Below are positions 22,388 through 32,554 of a stretch of DNA of 64,000 bases, piece by piece. This DNA is from Tachypleus tridentatus. Its lineage: Eukaryota; Arthropoda; Merostomata; Xiphosura; Limulidae. The notes under the pieces are model-generated. The model was not told the DNA's origin, made no database searches, and saw only the letters and a list, made by a program, of their open reading frames with translations. The position numbers and the translations under genes were made by a program. Position 1 is the stretch's first letter; each line of letters opens with the position of its first letter. The stretch is taken from contig NC_134834.1 in the NCBI RefSeq assembly GCF_004210375.1, positions 161,777,290 to 161,841,289 of the forward strand, given 5' to 3'.

Positions 22388-22490
22388 TGTCTTCTGGTAG
22401 GATTTACGAAGTTAACATCCAGGGTTTGATTCCTCGGGGTGGACACAGTGGAATATCCTATATGGCTTTGCTCAAACACAAACAAATCAA
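22388..22490 (+). mobile_element. SINE family B, truncated
   Basis: Plus strand: GGATTTACGAAGTTAACATC, a B-box-like GGGTTTGATTCCTCG, then CCTATATGGCTTTGCTC and a tail CAAACACAAACAAA. The A-box half is shortened. Confidence 0.65.
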
Positions 22491-22878
22491 CGAGACTTTA
22501 CCAAGGTCTTGTACAAAATTGCAAAATTTTCCTTGATGCCACTGTCTCTCTAAAAGATAGCCTTCTAAGCCTTCTACATACTGACTTTTTAATCAAATAA
22601 GGTAAACATTTACTTGTGTAACGACGAATAACGAAAACTGCACATGTGAAAGACAACTTATCATTTGTTAAAGAATTCAACTTGATTACTAATCTGTGAA
22701 TATCACAGCATTTAAGAGAAATTAAATGGAACTCTAAAACAAATGTGTAATTTTTTATTTGTTGTTCATAGTTTAGAAAACAGTTAATGCGTGCTATTCG
22801 TAACCATGATTAGATACTACACTAGTTCTAATGACATCACGCTGAAACCTGAAACGTAAGACGCTGAGAAACACGTTG

Positions 22879-23021
22879 TTATTCAAAGTGAATTGTGATT
22901 ATCACCCTCTTGATATTTTACATTTTCACTGTTGTCATTGCTCAATACTTGCATAGGTGCACTACAACAGTGAAAATGTTGTAAAAAATCAAGAGGGTGA
23001 TAATCTCAATTCACTGAATAA
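22879..23021. repeat. Foldback element, arms of about 57 bp
   Basis: The left arm (22879-22935, including GATTATCACCCTCTTGAT and TTTTCACTGTTGT) is a near-perfect inverse of the right arm (22964-23021, including ACAACAGTGAAAATG and ATCAAGAGGGTGATAATC). The spacer is about 28 bp. It would form a long hairpin and resembles a MITE or a palindromic transposon end. Confidence 0.85.
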
Positions 23022-23210
23022 AGACGTTCTACCGTTCTTATATTATGTCGATTACACGGCATAATATAAATAACTGTCAATATTAGTAGTTTGAGATATA
23101 ACAAAAGGGAGAATGAATTATTTATCCTAAACAAAAAGAAGTATTTTTGTCTATATATTTGTATTTGAAATAAAAAAGTGTTATGCCGCAGTTAATGAAT
23201 GGTTTTCAAT

Positions 23211-23488
23211 GTTTTGTTTGAATTTCGCGCAAAGCTTGTTTGTTTGTTTTTTTAATTTCACGCAAAGCTACCCGGGACTATCTACGCTAGACGTCACTAC
23301 TTTAGCAGTGTAAGACTACCCACCGCCAATTCTTGGGGTACTCTTATTACCAACGAATAGTGGGATTAATCGTTACTTTGTAACGCTCCTACCGCTAAAA
23401 GAGCGAGCATATTTGGTGTGACGGGGATTCGAACCCGCGACCCTCAGATTACGAGTTGGGTCCCTTATCCACCTGGCTATGCCGGACA
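23211..23488 (-). mobile_element. SINE family A with duplicated tail
   Basis: Reverse-oriented copy in which the tail sequence appears twice: GAATTTCGCGCAAAGC at about 23220-23235, then AATTTCACGCAAAGCTAC at about 23254-23271. The whole unit is bounded by a target-site duplication TTTTCAAT at 23203-23210 and 23489-23496, so the double tail belongs to one insertion. Confidence 0.85.
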
Positions 23489-23496
23489 TTTTCAAT

Positions 23497-24784
23497 TTTT
23501 TTTTAGTTTATCAATACAAAGTTTTAGCTCATAGTTCCATCTTCTCTTGACCGAATTGAGATCAAATTGCAGTTTTGGATTCAGGAGGTCAAACCTTTTC
23601 TATTAATATATTTGACTCACCCAAGGTTTCATAGTTTAATTTATTTAATCATACCAAAAAGAATTTCAACTGCTGCGGCTATTGAGGATTTCCTCTTGTT
23701 TTAACTTAAAAGTTTGTATTATTTTACCGCCACAAGGAGTGTTGATGTTATGTGATGAACATGGCTTAACATCTGAAATATTTCTGAAAGACCAAAAACA
23801 TTTGAAACTATTAAATTAAAAGACTAATAGGTTGTTGAAATTGTTGATTGGCTGTTATGTCAGGCAATTAATTAATTCTGCACTGGGAATTTCGAGTTTG
23901 CGTTTTCAAGGAAGTAATAGGAATAGAGGAAGCACCGTATATTCAAAGAAGATAGTAGGAAATAGACTTTTTAGAGTTATTTGTGAAGTAGTTACGTCAA
24001 TCGTTAGTTATGTTAAATTTGTACTGGTTTTAAAAATTGTAGTCGAGTAAATGAAATACTTTCGTTAACATTAAGTTCACTAGAGTTAAAATTATGCTAA
24101 TTTTACCGAACGTTCCTAAAGAACGTGCCCATCAAAAGAAAACATTATAATTTTGGTGTCAGAAGTAAAACTACGTTGATTAACATAAAATAGATCCCAG
24201 ACTGAACATAAATAAAGATGACAATACGTCTAATGGGAATGAAGAGATAGCCGACACTATGTCAAGAAGAATAAGACACAAATTGAAAGGAGGGATGACA
24301 AGAATAAGGTATATCATTGAGACAAAGATAATGAAAAAATAAATTGAGCGAAGGAAAGAACGAAAAAGGCATTGGAAGTGAGCGAGGGGGCATTAGTGAA
24401 GCAAGGAAAAACAAACAAAACATCATAGGAAAGGATACCAACGAAATGAAAAGGTAGTATTACAGGTTATAAAAAGTAGAGAAAGGTTATAACAGAAGTC
24501 TAAATAAGTATATAGAAATAAAATATCTAGAAATTAAATGAATCAATGCAAGTGTCAAACAAACTACATCACTATCTGCAGCTACTCAAGAATTCCACCT
24601 TCAAACTTTCGTATAAGAAATAGAACACCTATGGCCTACATCTGCTACTACTGTTGGTGTAACAACTATAATTGTAAAGCCTTCCTGGACTATTCTTGCT
24701 ACATCACTAGTTCGTCAAATTAAGTAATTTAAAAGGATAGTTCAATATCATCATCCAATGAAGAGACCAAAACATTGTGATGGA
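23497..24784. other. Spacer before the gag relic
   Basis: No gene recognised. Purine-rich sequence from about 24200 to 24500 may be the 5' part of the decayed retroelement that follows, but I cannot show this. Confidence 0.4.
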
Positions 24785-25302
24785 AAGGTACGATGGAAGA
24801 CATTTAGAGCACAATTTGATATAGTTTTCATGACGAATAATTAGAGTAGTAAACAGCAAGGTATATCTTGCTTTACATTAAAAAAGATCAGCTTTAACAA
24901 CATTGAATAACCTTCCAATTTAGAACTGTAACAATTACCAGGCATTAGTTGACACCTAATCAAATAGGTTTGGAGCGTCACTTCAGAAAGTCGTTTGTAA
25001 GCCGAAGATGAGACCTTTGCCAAACTTGTAGAAGATGTGGAATGACTTGTCAAATTATTTTATTTAGACGTTTCACATGAAATTTTGGATTTCTTGGCGA
25101 ACGACAAATTCTTAGATACCGTAGTAGATTGGGATATGGAAATCAGGCAAGAGCAAAGTAAGTGTACACCTATTGATAAAAATATCCAGTTGGCAATAAT
25201 ACGTGAATTTATTAGAGATGCAGATATAAGACCAGTAGTACAATCAAGAAATTATGGGATTTTTAGACCATGTAGTGCAGAAAAATCAACTCTCTTTTTT
25301 TA
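24785..25302 (+). pseudogene. Decayed Ty3/mdg4-type gag fragment
   Basis: A single plus-strand frame reads VRWKTFRAQFDIV at its start and FAKLVEDVE, VKLFYLDVSHEIL, FLANDKFLDTVVDWDMEIRQ further on. This is the pattern of capsid-region gag proteins of Ty3/mdg4-like retrotransposons (YDG-W--F--QF at the start, then L--D-E-L----YP and L--D-FIDAL-D-D-R). About seven in-frame stops interrupt it, so it is dead. No reverse transcriptase or LTR is recognised nearby. Family recognition is by motif pattern only. Confidence 0.7.
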
Positions 25303-27131
25303 AAGGTCTATAATAACTTTAAAAATTAATTAAGATAATTGATTACTCGGAATGTAAATGTAAAATCACGCGATAGATGTTTATACTATCCTCATAAAAC
25401 AGGTATTTTTATGTGCGGCGAAAATCAAAAAACAATCCTGAACGTCTTTTGCTATTGTATAAACTTGGTAGAGGTTCTGCGAAAGTATGAACAGTTTTTT
25501 TATATTGAAATGGTTTAGGGCCTATAGTCTTACCGAAAGATAAAATGACAGCAAATTATTACATACATCTTATTTCAGAACAAGTTTACGATATGACGAA
25601 CACTTTTTCCTACTTTATTCAGTAATAATAGTTTACTTTTTGTTTTTTTGTAGATACTGGTGTAAAGCAACCTTTTTCAGTGGCGTATGAAGCGAGGGGG
25701 GGCCTACTTTTCAACCTATCCTAGTCAAAATGTAACACAATTAGAAAATTACTTTAAAGAAAAGCAGCACAATGCATAACATTTAATCCAGAGCCCAAGA
25801 GTTTCCAACGACCTAAAGCGACCGCTTCATTAAGTCGAGTAACTTTGCCCCCATTTTAATTTACCTCCTACATTTATGTTTGTGAAGTTGAACAAGACAG
25901 CGTTTGCGTATTTTTTATTCTGGATAAGCTATTCATGCAACATTATTCAAATCCAGAAAACATTTTATCGTATTCCTGTTCACTCCATGGATATCAAAAC
26001 CCAGTTTCGAGTGTTATTCTTATCGCTCTACCTTTGTGGGGCGAATTATTTCGTAACTGCTACAGACGTTGTATCTGTAGTAATTATACTAGCTATCCTT
26101 TGATAAACGTATGAGATTGTAGAAATGTTTTTCACATGCTGAAATATTTTTATTTTTCTGAAACTACATTAAGCCTACTTTTCTAAACATATCTGGCAAC
26201 ACTATCATCGATACATTACCTGTCAAGGTTATGATATTAAAGACAGAGAGTTCATATTATCTGTACTAAGCTTGGACACTTTGTTGACAATTGTGATTAT
26301 ACTGATATCTATATAGGTAAACTTAAAGCCCAACCAAATTAATACAGTAGAGCGAAACTGTGATTACAGTTAAATGTAAAAATAGAATGAATATTAACAT
26401 TTGGAAGAAGCTTGTGTTTTGGACAAATTTTTAGCCAATATTCCACTCTGCAACTAAAAGGTTAACCTCGGCTTTATAATGAAACTACATTCTAATCAGT
26501 TTCAAAATTTCAAGAGGCTTAGAGTATACACAGAAAGCGGTTTTAATTGAAATTTCAAAGCCTATATTTTGTTCGATTTATACAATATCAAAACCAAAAC
26601 CATCTTAATAAATTGTATTTGTACAGAAAAGTGATGAAGATATGATGAGTTTTATTGTTTGAACCTTAACAGTACACTGAAACAGATTTTCAAACTGAAA
26701 ATTGAAAATAGCAATTCTGGTTGAAAATAAGATTTTTATGACGTCTAAAAAATGTAATAAAATCGAAATATCAATGATTTCTGCAAAACTTATTTAGGTA
26801 ATTTTACGTAATGAAGGAAACGTGTATAATTAGTGTAAAAAAGGCAGAAAATTTTCATATGCTTTTTATTATATACAAACAAAATATTTTATACAAATAG
26901 TGAAAACAACCGAACTTTTACGTTTGTACAACTAAAGGTATGAAACCAATACAAAAGGGCACAGTCTCTAAAAAAAGGTTGTACAACTGAGGTTAAGCGC
27001 AGTAAACTTGATAGAACGGTGAATTTACGCATTACTTACAATACATAACCTGGCGAATAACGTGATGTGTAAAGAACAACAACAAAAACGACGACATCAT
27101 GTTAAAAGTAACTGAGTATTAAAATAATAAA

Positions 27132-27172
<41 letters not shown>

Positions 27173-28190
27173 TACACTGTTTTCTAGCAGCAGGTCTATG
27201 ATACAAGAAAACAAGTTTATTTCAAATATCTCAAAATTTTTCCTAAATATTAACTCATTTTAATATATATTGCATTATTTTGTTATAGTTCACGTTTGTA
27301 ATTTTAAAAATATTAATTATAAACTTGTTGCAATGAGAAAAATACACAAATCACAATCGCCGTTTTAAGGAATATATTTTGCATGAGGCAATGTATAGGC
27401 ACTTGTCAAAACTGTTAGGTTAAATATACATCCCCGGGTGATTGTTCTTAAACGTACGGAAAAATAGGCATTGAAAACCATGATTTCAGTTGTTAAAACG
27501 TCCAAGCCACTTTTCTGATCACATTACACTGCGTCTTTTCATTCATTTATTTTAAGATTCAAGTTAAACTATGTTTAAATAATAATCAGCACATATCCTA
27601 TATTTAACCTTTGTAGACAAAACAATTCTCGGGTCATGGCCTAAGATGAAAGTACATAACACGTGCGCTTATCCTGTCTCAGAAGTACGAGCTCTTCTCA
27701 TTAAAAAAAAAAAGAAATAAATTATAATGAACGATAAAGATCTCTTATACATCAACGACAAACAACAGTCCCCCGAAGCTATAGACTTAATTTCGTCTGC
27801 TTTTAATAAGCAATTTTCGATGGAAATCAAGTGGCAATTAGGACAAAATTAATGATCGTATTGTTGGGGAATTTCTTAAAGGTACATGGAACAAAACGAT
27901 GTCGTACCACACTTACTAAATTTTATTCTTTATGTCCTGCTATATACTGTATATAGAAATACGATGTTTTCAAACTAAACGTTAAATTCTGTATCCTGTA
28001 ATACTAACAAAGTTTTAAACACAGAAATAGAAGGAAAAATATATAATGCCTCAGACAGGCGTGCTTCTAAGCTTTTCGATCTTAGCGATAGTTCGTTAGT
28101 ATCAGTCAGTAGACCTAAGTATACATACAAGTATCGTGGCAACAAGATTACTCTGTGACTGCATGTTTACAGCTTTCAGGTTCACGTAAT
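25303..28190. other. Long AT-rich intergenic stretch, no gene seen
   Basis: No gene recognised. An (AT)n microsatellite lies at about 27137-27170. The 75-codon frame at 25876-26103 is hydrophobic but has no family signature. Confidence 0.5.
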
Positions 28191-28251
28191 CAAAGATTAC
28201 CAATTTGCAAATTGGTAATCAAAGATTACCAGATTACCAATTTGCAAATTG
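28186..28251. repeat. Palindrome cluster
   Basis: TTACCAATTTGCAAATTGGT plus AA (28197-28218) is a perfect 22-bp palindrome. It sits between two copies of GTAATCAAAGATTACC, itself an interrupted palindrome, and ACCAATTTGCAAATTG recurs at about 28236-28251. Confidence 0.8.
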
Positions 28252-28322
28252 AATAGTCCACATAAGTGGTTGCAAAAATCATTCCCCCCCATCGGCTGTA
28301 AAAAATCTACGCCCCTGGCCTC

Positions 28323-28604
28323 TTTTTTGTTTGTTTGTTTGGGAATTTCGCACAAAATTACTCGAGGGCTATCTGTGCTAGCCGTCCCTAATTTAGCAGT
28401 GTAAGACTAGAGGGAAGGCAGCTAGTCATCACCACCCACCGCCAACTCTTGGGCTACTCTTTTACCAACGAATAGTGGGATTGACCGTCACATTATACAC
28501 CCCCACGGCTGGGAGGGCGAGCATGTTTAGCGCGACGCGGGCACGAACCCGCAACCCTCGGATTACGAGTCGCACGCCTTACGCGCTAGGCCATGCCGGG
28601 CCTT
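28323..28604 (-). mobile_element. SINE family A, well preserved
   Basis: Reverse-oriented full-length copy with a perfect 11-bp target-site duplication CCCCTGGCCTC at 28312-28322 and 28605-28615. It is the last family A copy before the dachsous gene. Confidence 0.94.
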
Positions 28605-28615
28605 CCCCTGGCCTC

Positions 28616-30226
28616 AGTATAGTCGTGTTATCTAGTGCAAAAATGTATAATTAGCTAAATAGTATATATATATATATATATATATGTTTTACTGTACAGT
28701 AAAAATCAGTATTATAAGTTATAACGAGCTCATGTTAAAATTGAATTGCTTTAACGATATAAAACTGTTTTTAGTTATAATAAGGCTTCATCAAAAAAAA
28801 AATTACTTCTGAATAAACCATAGTAAAAAAAAATCGGAACAAGGTGTTTGATTATGCTAAACAAACTTAAAAGCCATTATGACTTTACTAGCGTCAAAGA
28901 CACGTAAATTATTTGTTTTCAACTATTTTTCAGTTATTTGAAACATGCTTTATGATGCATAAATTTGAAGACAAATCATAAAATATACAATTCAAAACGG
29001 GTAATGATTGTGCCAGGACTCCAGATAAGTGAAGAAATGAAGACTCAATGTTTCAAATATATTGCTGAGTATTTAACAAATATGAAAGCAAAATTCAAAA
29101 AGTCTAATAACCCAAGTGTTTTCTGAAGGAGTGCTTAAGCCCACTGCACCAAAGTAAATAATTAATAACATAGTTTGTTGCTTAACTTATTTCAATAATA
29201 TTTTTCAGTCACCTTTATTGTTTAATTTTTTTACTTTCTCTGCTTTTTATTATTTTTCAATAAAGAAAGGTTTTGACTTTTGAAACTGAACTGGATCATC
29301 TGGTTTGGTGAATTATGATTTAATGACGTTTTTGATCCTACATAATTTCTTTAAGTATGGGAAATAAAATCAAGATAAAAAAACCTACTTATGTTATTAA
29401 AATAATTCAATTACTTCAGATATGGAAAAAAAAACTATATAAAAGACAAAACATGTTTTTTTTCTCATATAAATGTTTAACCTGATATACTGGTATCTAA
29501 GAACTGAGATAACTATCAAAGTATGTTTTAAGCCACAACATTAATGACAATTTACCTTGGGCACTCACATAATATTGATATAAAAATTATTAAATACCAA
29601 CAAGCCATATTTACAGAATTTATTCAAATATCCTGTGCTATGTTATTTTTGAAGTAATAAAACTGTGTAAATTTATGATCTTATATGGCACAAACAGATT
29701 GTAAAGTTTTGTATTTAAAACACCATTCATATCATAGTTCCTCTACTTTATCTATGCACGAGTTTCCAACTTCTCAGTTCATTTTCACATTCAACAAACA
29801 GGTTATAATTTAAACATAACCTAGCAAAAAGTGTAAAAGTTTGATTTAATAATGCAATTGTATAAGGTAATAGCTTTTGAACAAAAAATTCAACTTTTCA
29901 CTAGCTGAGCCTTGGCACCAAGCAAAAAATCTTTTCAAAACAAGATATGAAATATTTTCCCTCATATGATGATCAGTTATAAACAATGGCCAATATTTAC
30001 TGAACAACAGCACACCCATTACATCACTGGAGTAGCGACTGGGCATACAGAACTGTATCAGAATATCTTTGGAATTTTGGCCCCTTATTGCAATAAATTG
30101 TTTGCTAGATTTTGTCCATGTACATATGTACAACCTTCACAGAACTTTTCACTGACTCACTAAACTCATTAAAAGTTTACAAAAATAAATAATTAAAAAT
30201 CATCCAAAAATAGTAACCTGAAAAAT
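28616..30226 (-). other. Dachsous 3' flank and probable 3' UTR
   Basis: AT-rich sequence with an (AT)n run at about 28662-28685. On the minus strand a candidate poly(A) signal AATAAA lies at 29619-29624, about 600 bases past the dachsous stop. Transcript ends cannot be fixed from sequence alone. No other gene is seen. Confidence 0.4.
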
Positions 30227-32554
30227 TCAGATTTGAAGTTCTGTCTCAGATCCTGATGAACCTGTAACAATATGGTTTGAGATACAGTGTGACCGTGGAT
30301 GATTCTGGTCAACAAGACCAAGCACCTGAGCTGATGAAGCATTACCAGGAGTAACTAAAGGAGAAATTGATGGAGTTCGTGTGGCCAATGGAGAAAGAGA
30401 AGGTGAAAAACTGGGAGACATAGCAGAAGAAGCAAATGTACTTTCATGTGTAATGGGAGATCGTGGCAAGGATGGCAATGTTGTAGCCTGACTAGTGTAT
30501 CCAGAACTAAGAGCAACAGGGCTGACATAACAAGGTGCCACATTGGTTATCAAAGGTGGGGGTATTGTCTTCACTTGAGGATTTAAAGTTTTTTTAGGTG
30601 CATATGGAGGGGGTACACTGTCATCCTTTAACCTGGCTATCTCTGCAAACACATGGGCAAGAGGTTGATACTGTGGTCCCCATTCTAACAGGTAGTCCCA
30701 GTTATAACTACCAGTAAGTTCTTCCTCACTGTGGACAATTGAGCTTAAAGATCCTGTCATAGAAGGTTCAGGTGCATCTCCAAACCCAAAGGGTCTGCTG
30801 CCATCCATTATTGCATCCTCATCCTCAGTATTGACATTGTTCAACTTAGTGTAAATTAAGTTACTAATATCCATGCCATCCCCTTCTCCTCCACCCTCTT
30901 CATCAAACATATGCATGCTTTCTACACTGTTTGTACTAGATAATTTGCTGAAGTCTTTACTACTACGAGCATCAGGATGTGAAGTGTTGATGCCCAGCCG
31001 TGCAAGATATTCCTGTGTATTTTGGACAGAAGTATCTGAAAGATTATCATCATCATGTATGCCAGAATCTGGAACACCAAGTCTCTGCATCTTTTGTTGC
31101 TGCATCAATGGGCCTTCATTAATCATTCTTATCTCTTCATCTTCAACATCTTCTCCTTCTTCAACTGAACCTCGACCACTAGATGCAGAATGGGACTGGT
31201 CTGACACTTCTGAAGTGGCTCCAGTTACATGTTGACCCCGAGTGGGTGGGTCAAAGTGGGCAATGTCATTGTAGTGTGGAGGAAACTGAGAAATTCCTGA
31301 TGAGCTTGATGGAGGAGCTCTTATATCAATAGTATCAAAAGAATTATCAAATCCTTGAGCAACTGAAGGCTTACCACCACGTTTGTGACGCATACGAAGA
31401 AAAAAAATCATTGTCATAAGAACAACTGCGATAATGGCTAAACCTATAACTAAACCTAATCCCCAGGCAGGAAGACCACCTTCTAGCTTTTCTTCTGTAG
31501 TTGCTGTATGAGATGCATTCAAAGAAAAGTCAATTGTTAATTCAACTGCTGCAAGAGCAGTGAGAGATTTGGGTCGGCCACTGCTTGCCACAACTACAAG
31601 GGAAATATCTTGGTTAAATGAGTCTCTGTGGTGTTCCAACTGATTATATCTGAAAAGTTCCCTTACTGTTATCACACCAGAGGTGCTGTTGATTTTGAAA
31701 TGTTTAGAGGAATCACGAAATTTGTACATTATGTGTCCATCGGCACCTTCATCCCTATCAACAGAATTCACCTTGCCAGCCACATAGCCAACAGGTGCAT
31801 CTCCAGGAACAGTAAAGTGATAAGTGTTGTAAGTAAACTCTGGAGGATACTCATCTTTACTCTGTATGTTCACCTGGACTTGTACACTAGCATATTTTCC
31901 ACCTTTATCCACAGCCATGATGGTGAAGTAATATCTATTCTTTGATTCATAATCAAATACACTGCCTGTTGTTACAACACCTGTTTCACTGTTGATATTA
32001 AATTTCTCTTTGCCTTCTCCATCTGAAAGAGAATAGTTAAGTTTTCCAAAAATACCTCTATCTCCATCAGTTGCCTGGGCTACAAATACTGAGGTACCAG
32101 CTGGTGTGTTCTCTTCCACAAATTCAGTGTACATTTGAAGAGGAAAATAAGGTTCATGGTCATTCTCATCAGCTACATTTATGGTAACACTGGCTAGGGC
32201 TGACATAAGGTGTTCTGAATCATTGTCAGTTGCACGTACAATAAACTTGTACTCTGGCACTAGGTCATAGTCTAGATTGTCTATTAATGTGATCATCCCA
32301 GTCTGAGAGTCAATACGAAACTTTGTGTTACTATTTCCTGATGTAATATCATAAACTATTTTGGCCTGTGCAGCCTCATCTTTGTCTAAGGCCATAACCT
32401 GAATTACAGATGTGCCAATGGGAGCCATTTCTGAAACAGAAGCTTCATAATGGCTTTGGTTGAATGATGGTGCATGGTCGTTGATGTCATCAATGTAGAT
32501 CAACACTTCTGCAGTAGAATTCATGACAGGGCTACCTCTGTCCATAGCCATCAC
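30227..32554 (-). CDS. ds: ds terminal exon: EC-4 end, EC-3 to EC-1, TM, cytoplasmic tail
   Basis: Starts phase 0 after CTTAAG (reading VMAMDRGSPV) and encodes 775 residues. It finishes EC-4 at IDDINDHAPSF, then EC-3, EC-2 (with a degenerate QSKDEYPPEF end) and the membrane-proximal EC-1, which lacks the final calcium motif. The transmembrane helix (WGLGLVIGLAIIAVVLMTMI) maps to about 31397-31465 and is followed by RMRHKRGGK, a stop-transfer signal. The acidic, serine-rich tail holds the Dachsous block YNWDYLLEWGPQYQPL at about exon residues 617-632. The C-terminus is SETELQI. All of the intracellular region lies in this one exon. Confidence 0.96.
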   Translation of the reverse strand: MMAMDRGSPVMNSTAEVLIYIDDINDHAPSFNQSHYEASVSEMAPIGTSVIQVMALDKDEAAQAKIVYDITSGNSNTKFRIDSQTGMITLIDNLDYDLVPEYKFIVRATDNDSEHLMSALASVTINVADENDHEPYFPLQMYTEFVEENTPAGTSVFVAQATDGDRGIFGKLNYSLSDGEGKEKFNINSETGVVTTGSVFDYESKNRYYFTIMAVDKGGKYASVQVQVNIQSKDEYPPEFTYNTYHFTVPGDAPVGYVAGKVNSVDRDEGADGHIMYKFRDSSKHFKINSTSGVITVRELFRYNQLEHHRDSFNQDISLVVVASSGRPKSLTALAAVELTIDFSLNASHTATTEEKLEGGLPAWGLGLVIGLAIIAVVLMTMIFFLRMRHKRGGKPSVAQGFDNSFDTIDIRAPPSSSSGISQFPPHYNDIAHFDPPTRGQHVTGATSEVSDQSHSASSGRGSVEEGEDVEDEEIRMINEGPLMQQQKMQRLGVPDSGIHDDDNLSDTSVQNTQEYLARLGINTSHPDARSSKDFSKLSSTNSVESMHMFDEEGGGEGDGMDISNLIYTKLNNVNTEDEDAIMDGSRPFGFGDAPEPSMTGSLSSIVHSEEELTGSYNWDYLLEWGPQYQPLAHVFAEIARLKDDSVPPPYAPKKTLNPQVKTIPPPLITNVAPCYVSPVALSSGYTSQATTLPSLPRSPITHESTFASSAMSPSFSPSLSPLATRTPSISPLVTPGNASSAQVLGLVDQNHPRSHCISNHIVTGSSGSETELQI

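Noticed and set aside
24538-24723. Cysteine-rich 61-residue plus-strand frame
   Set aside because: Cysteine spacing does not match a zinc knuckle or other known fold; it may be part of the decayed retroelement, but I cannot support it.
30873-31235. Plus-strand serine-rich frame
   Set aside because: Antisense shadow of the dachsous cytoplasmic tail exon.
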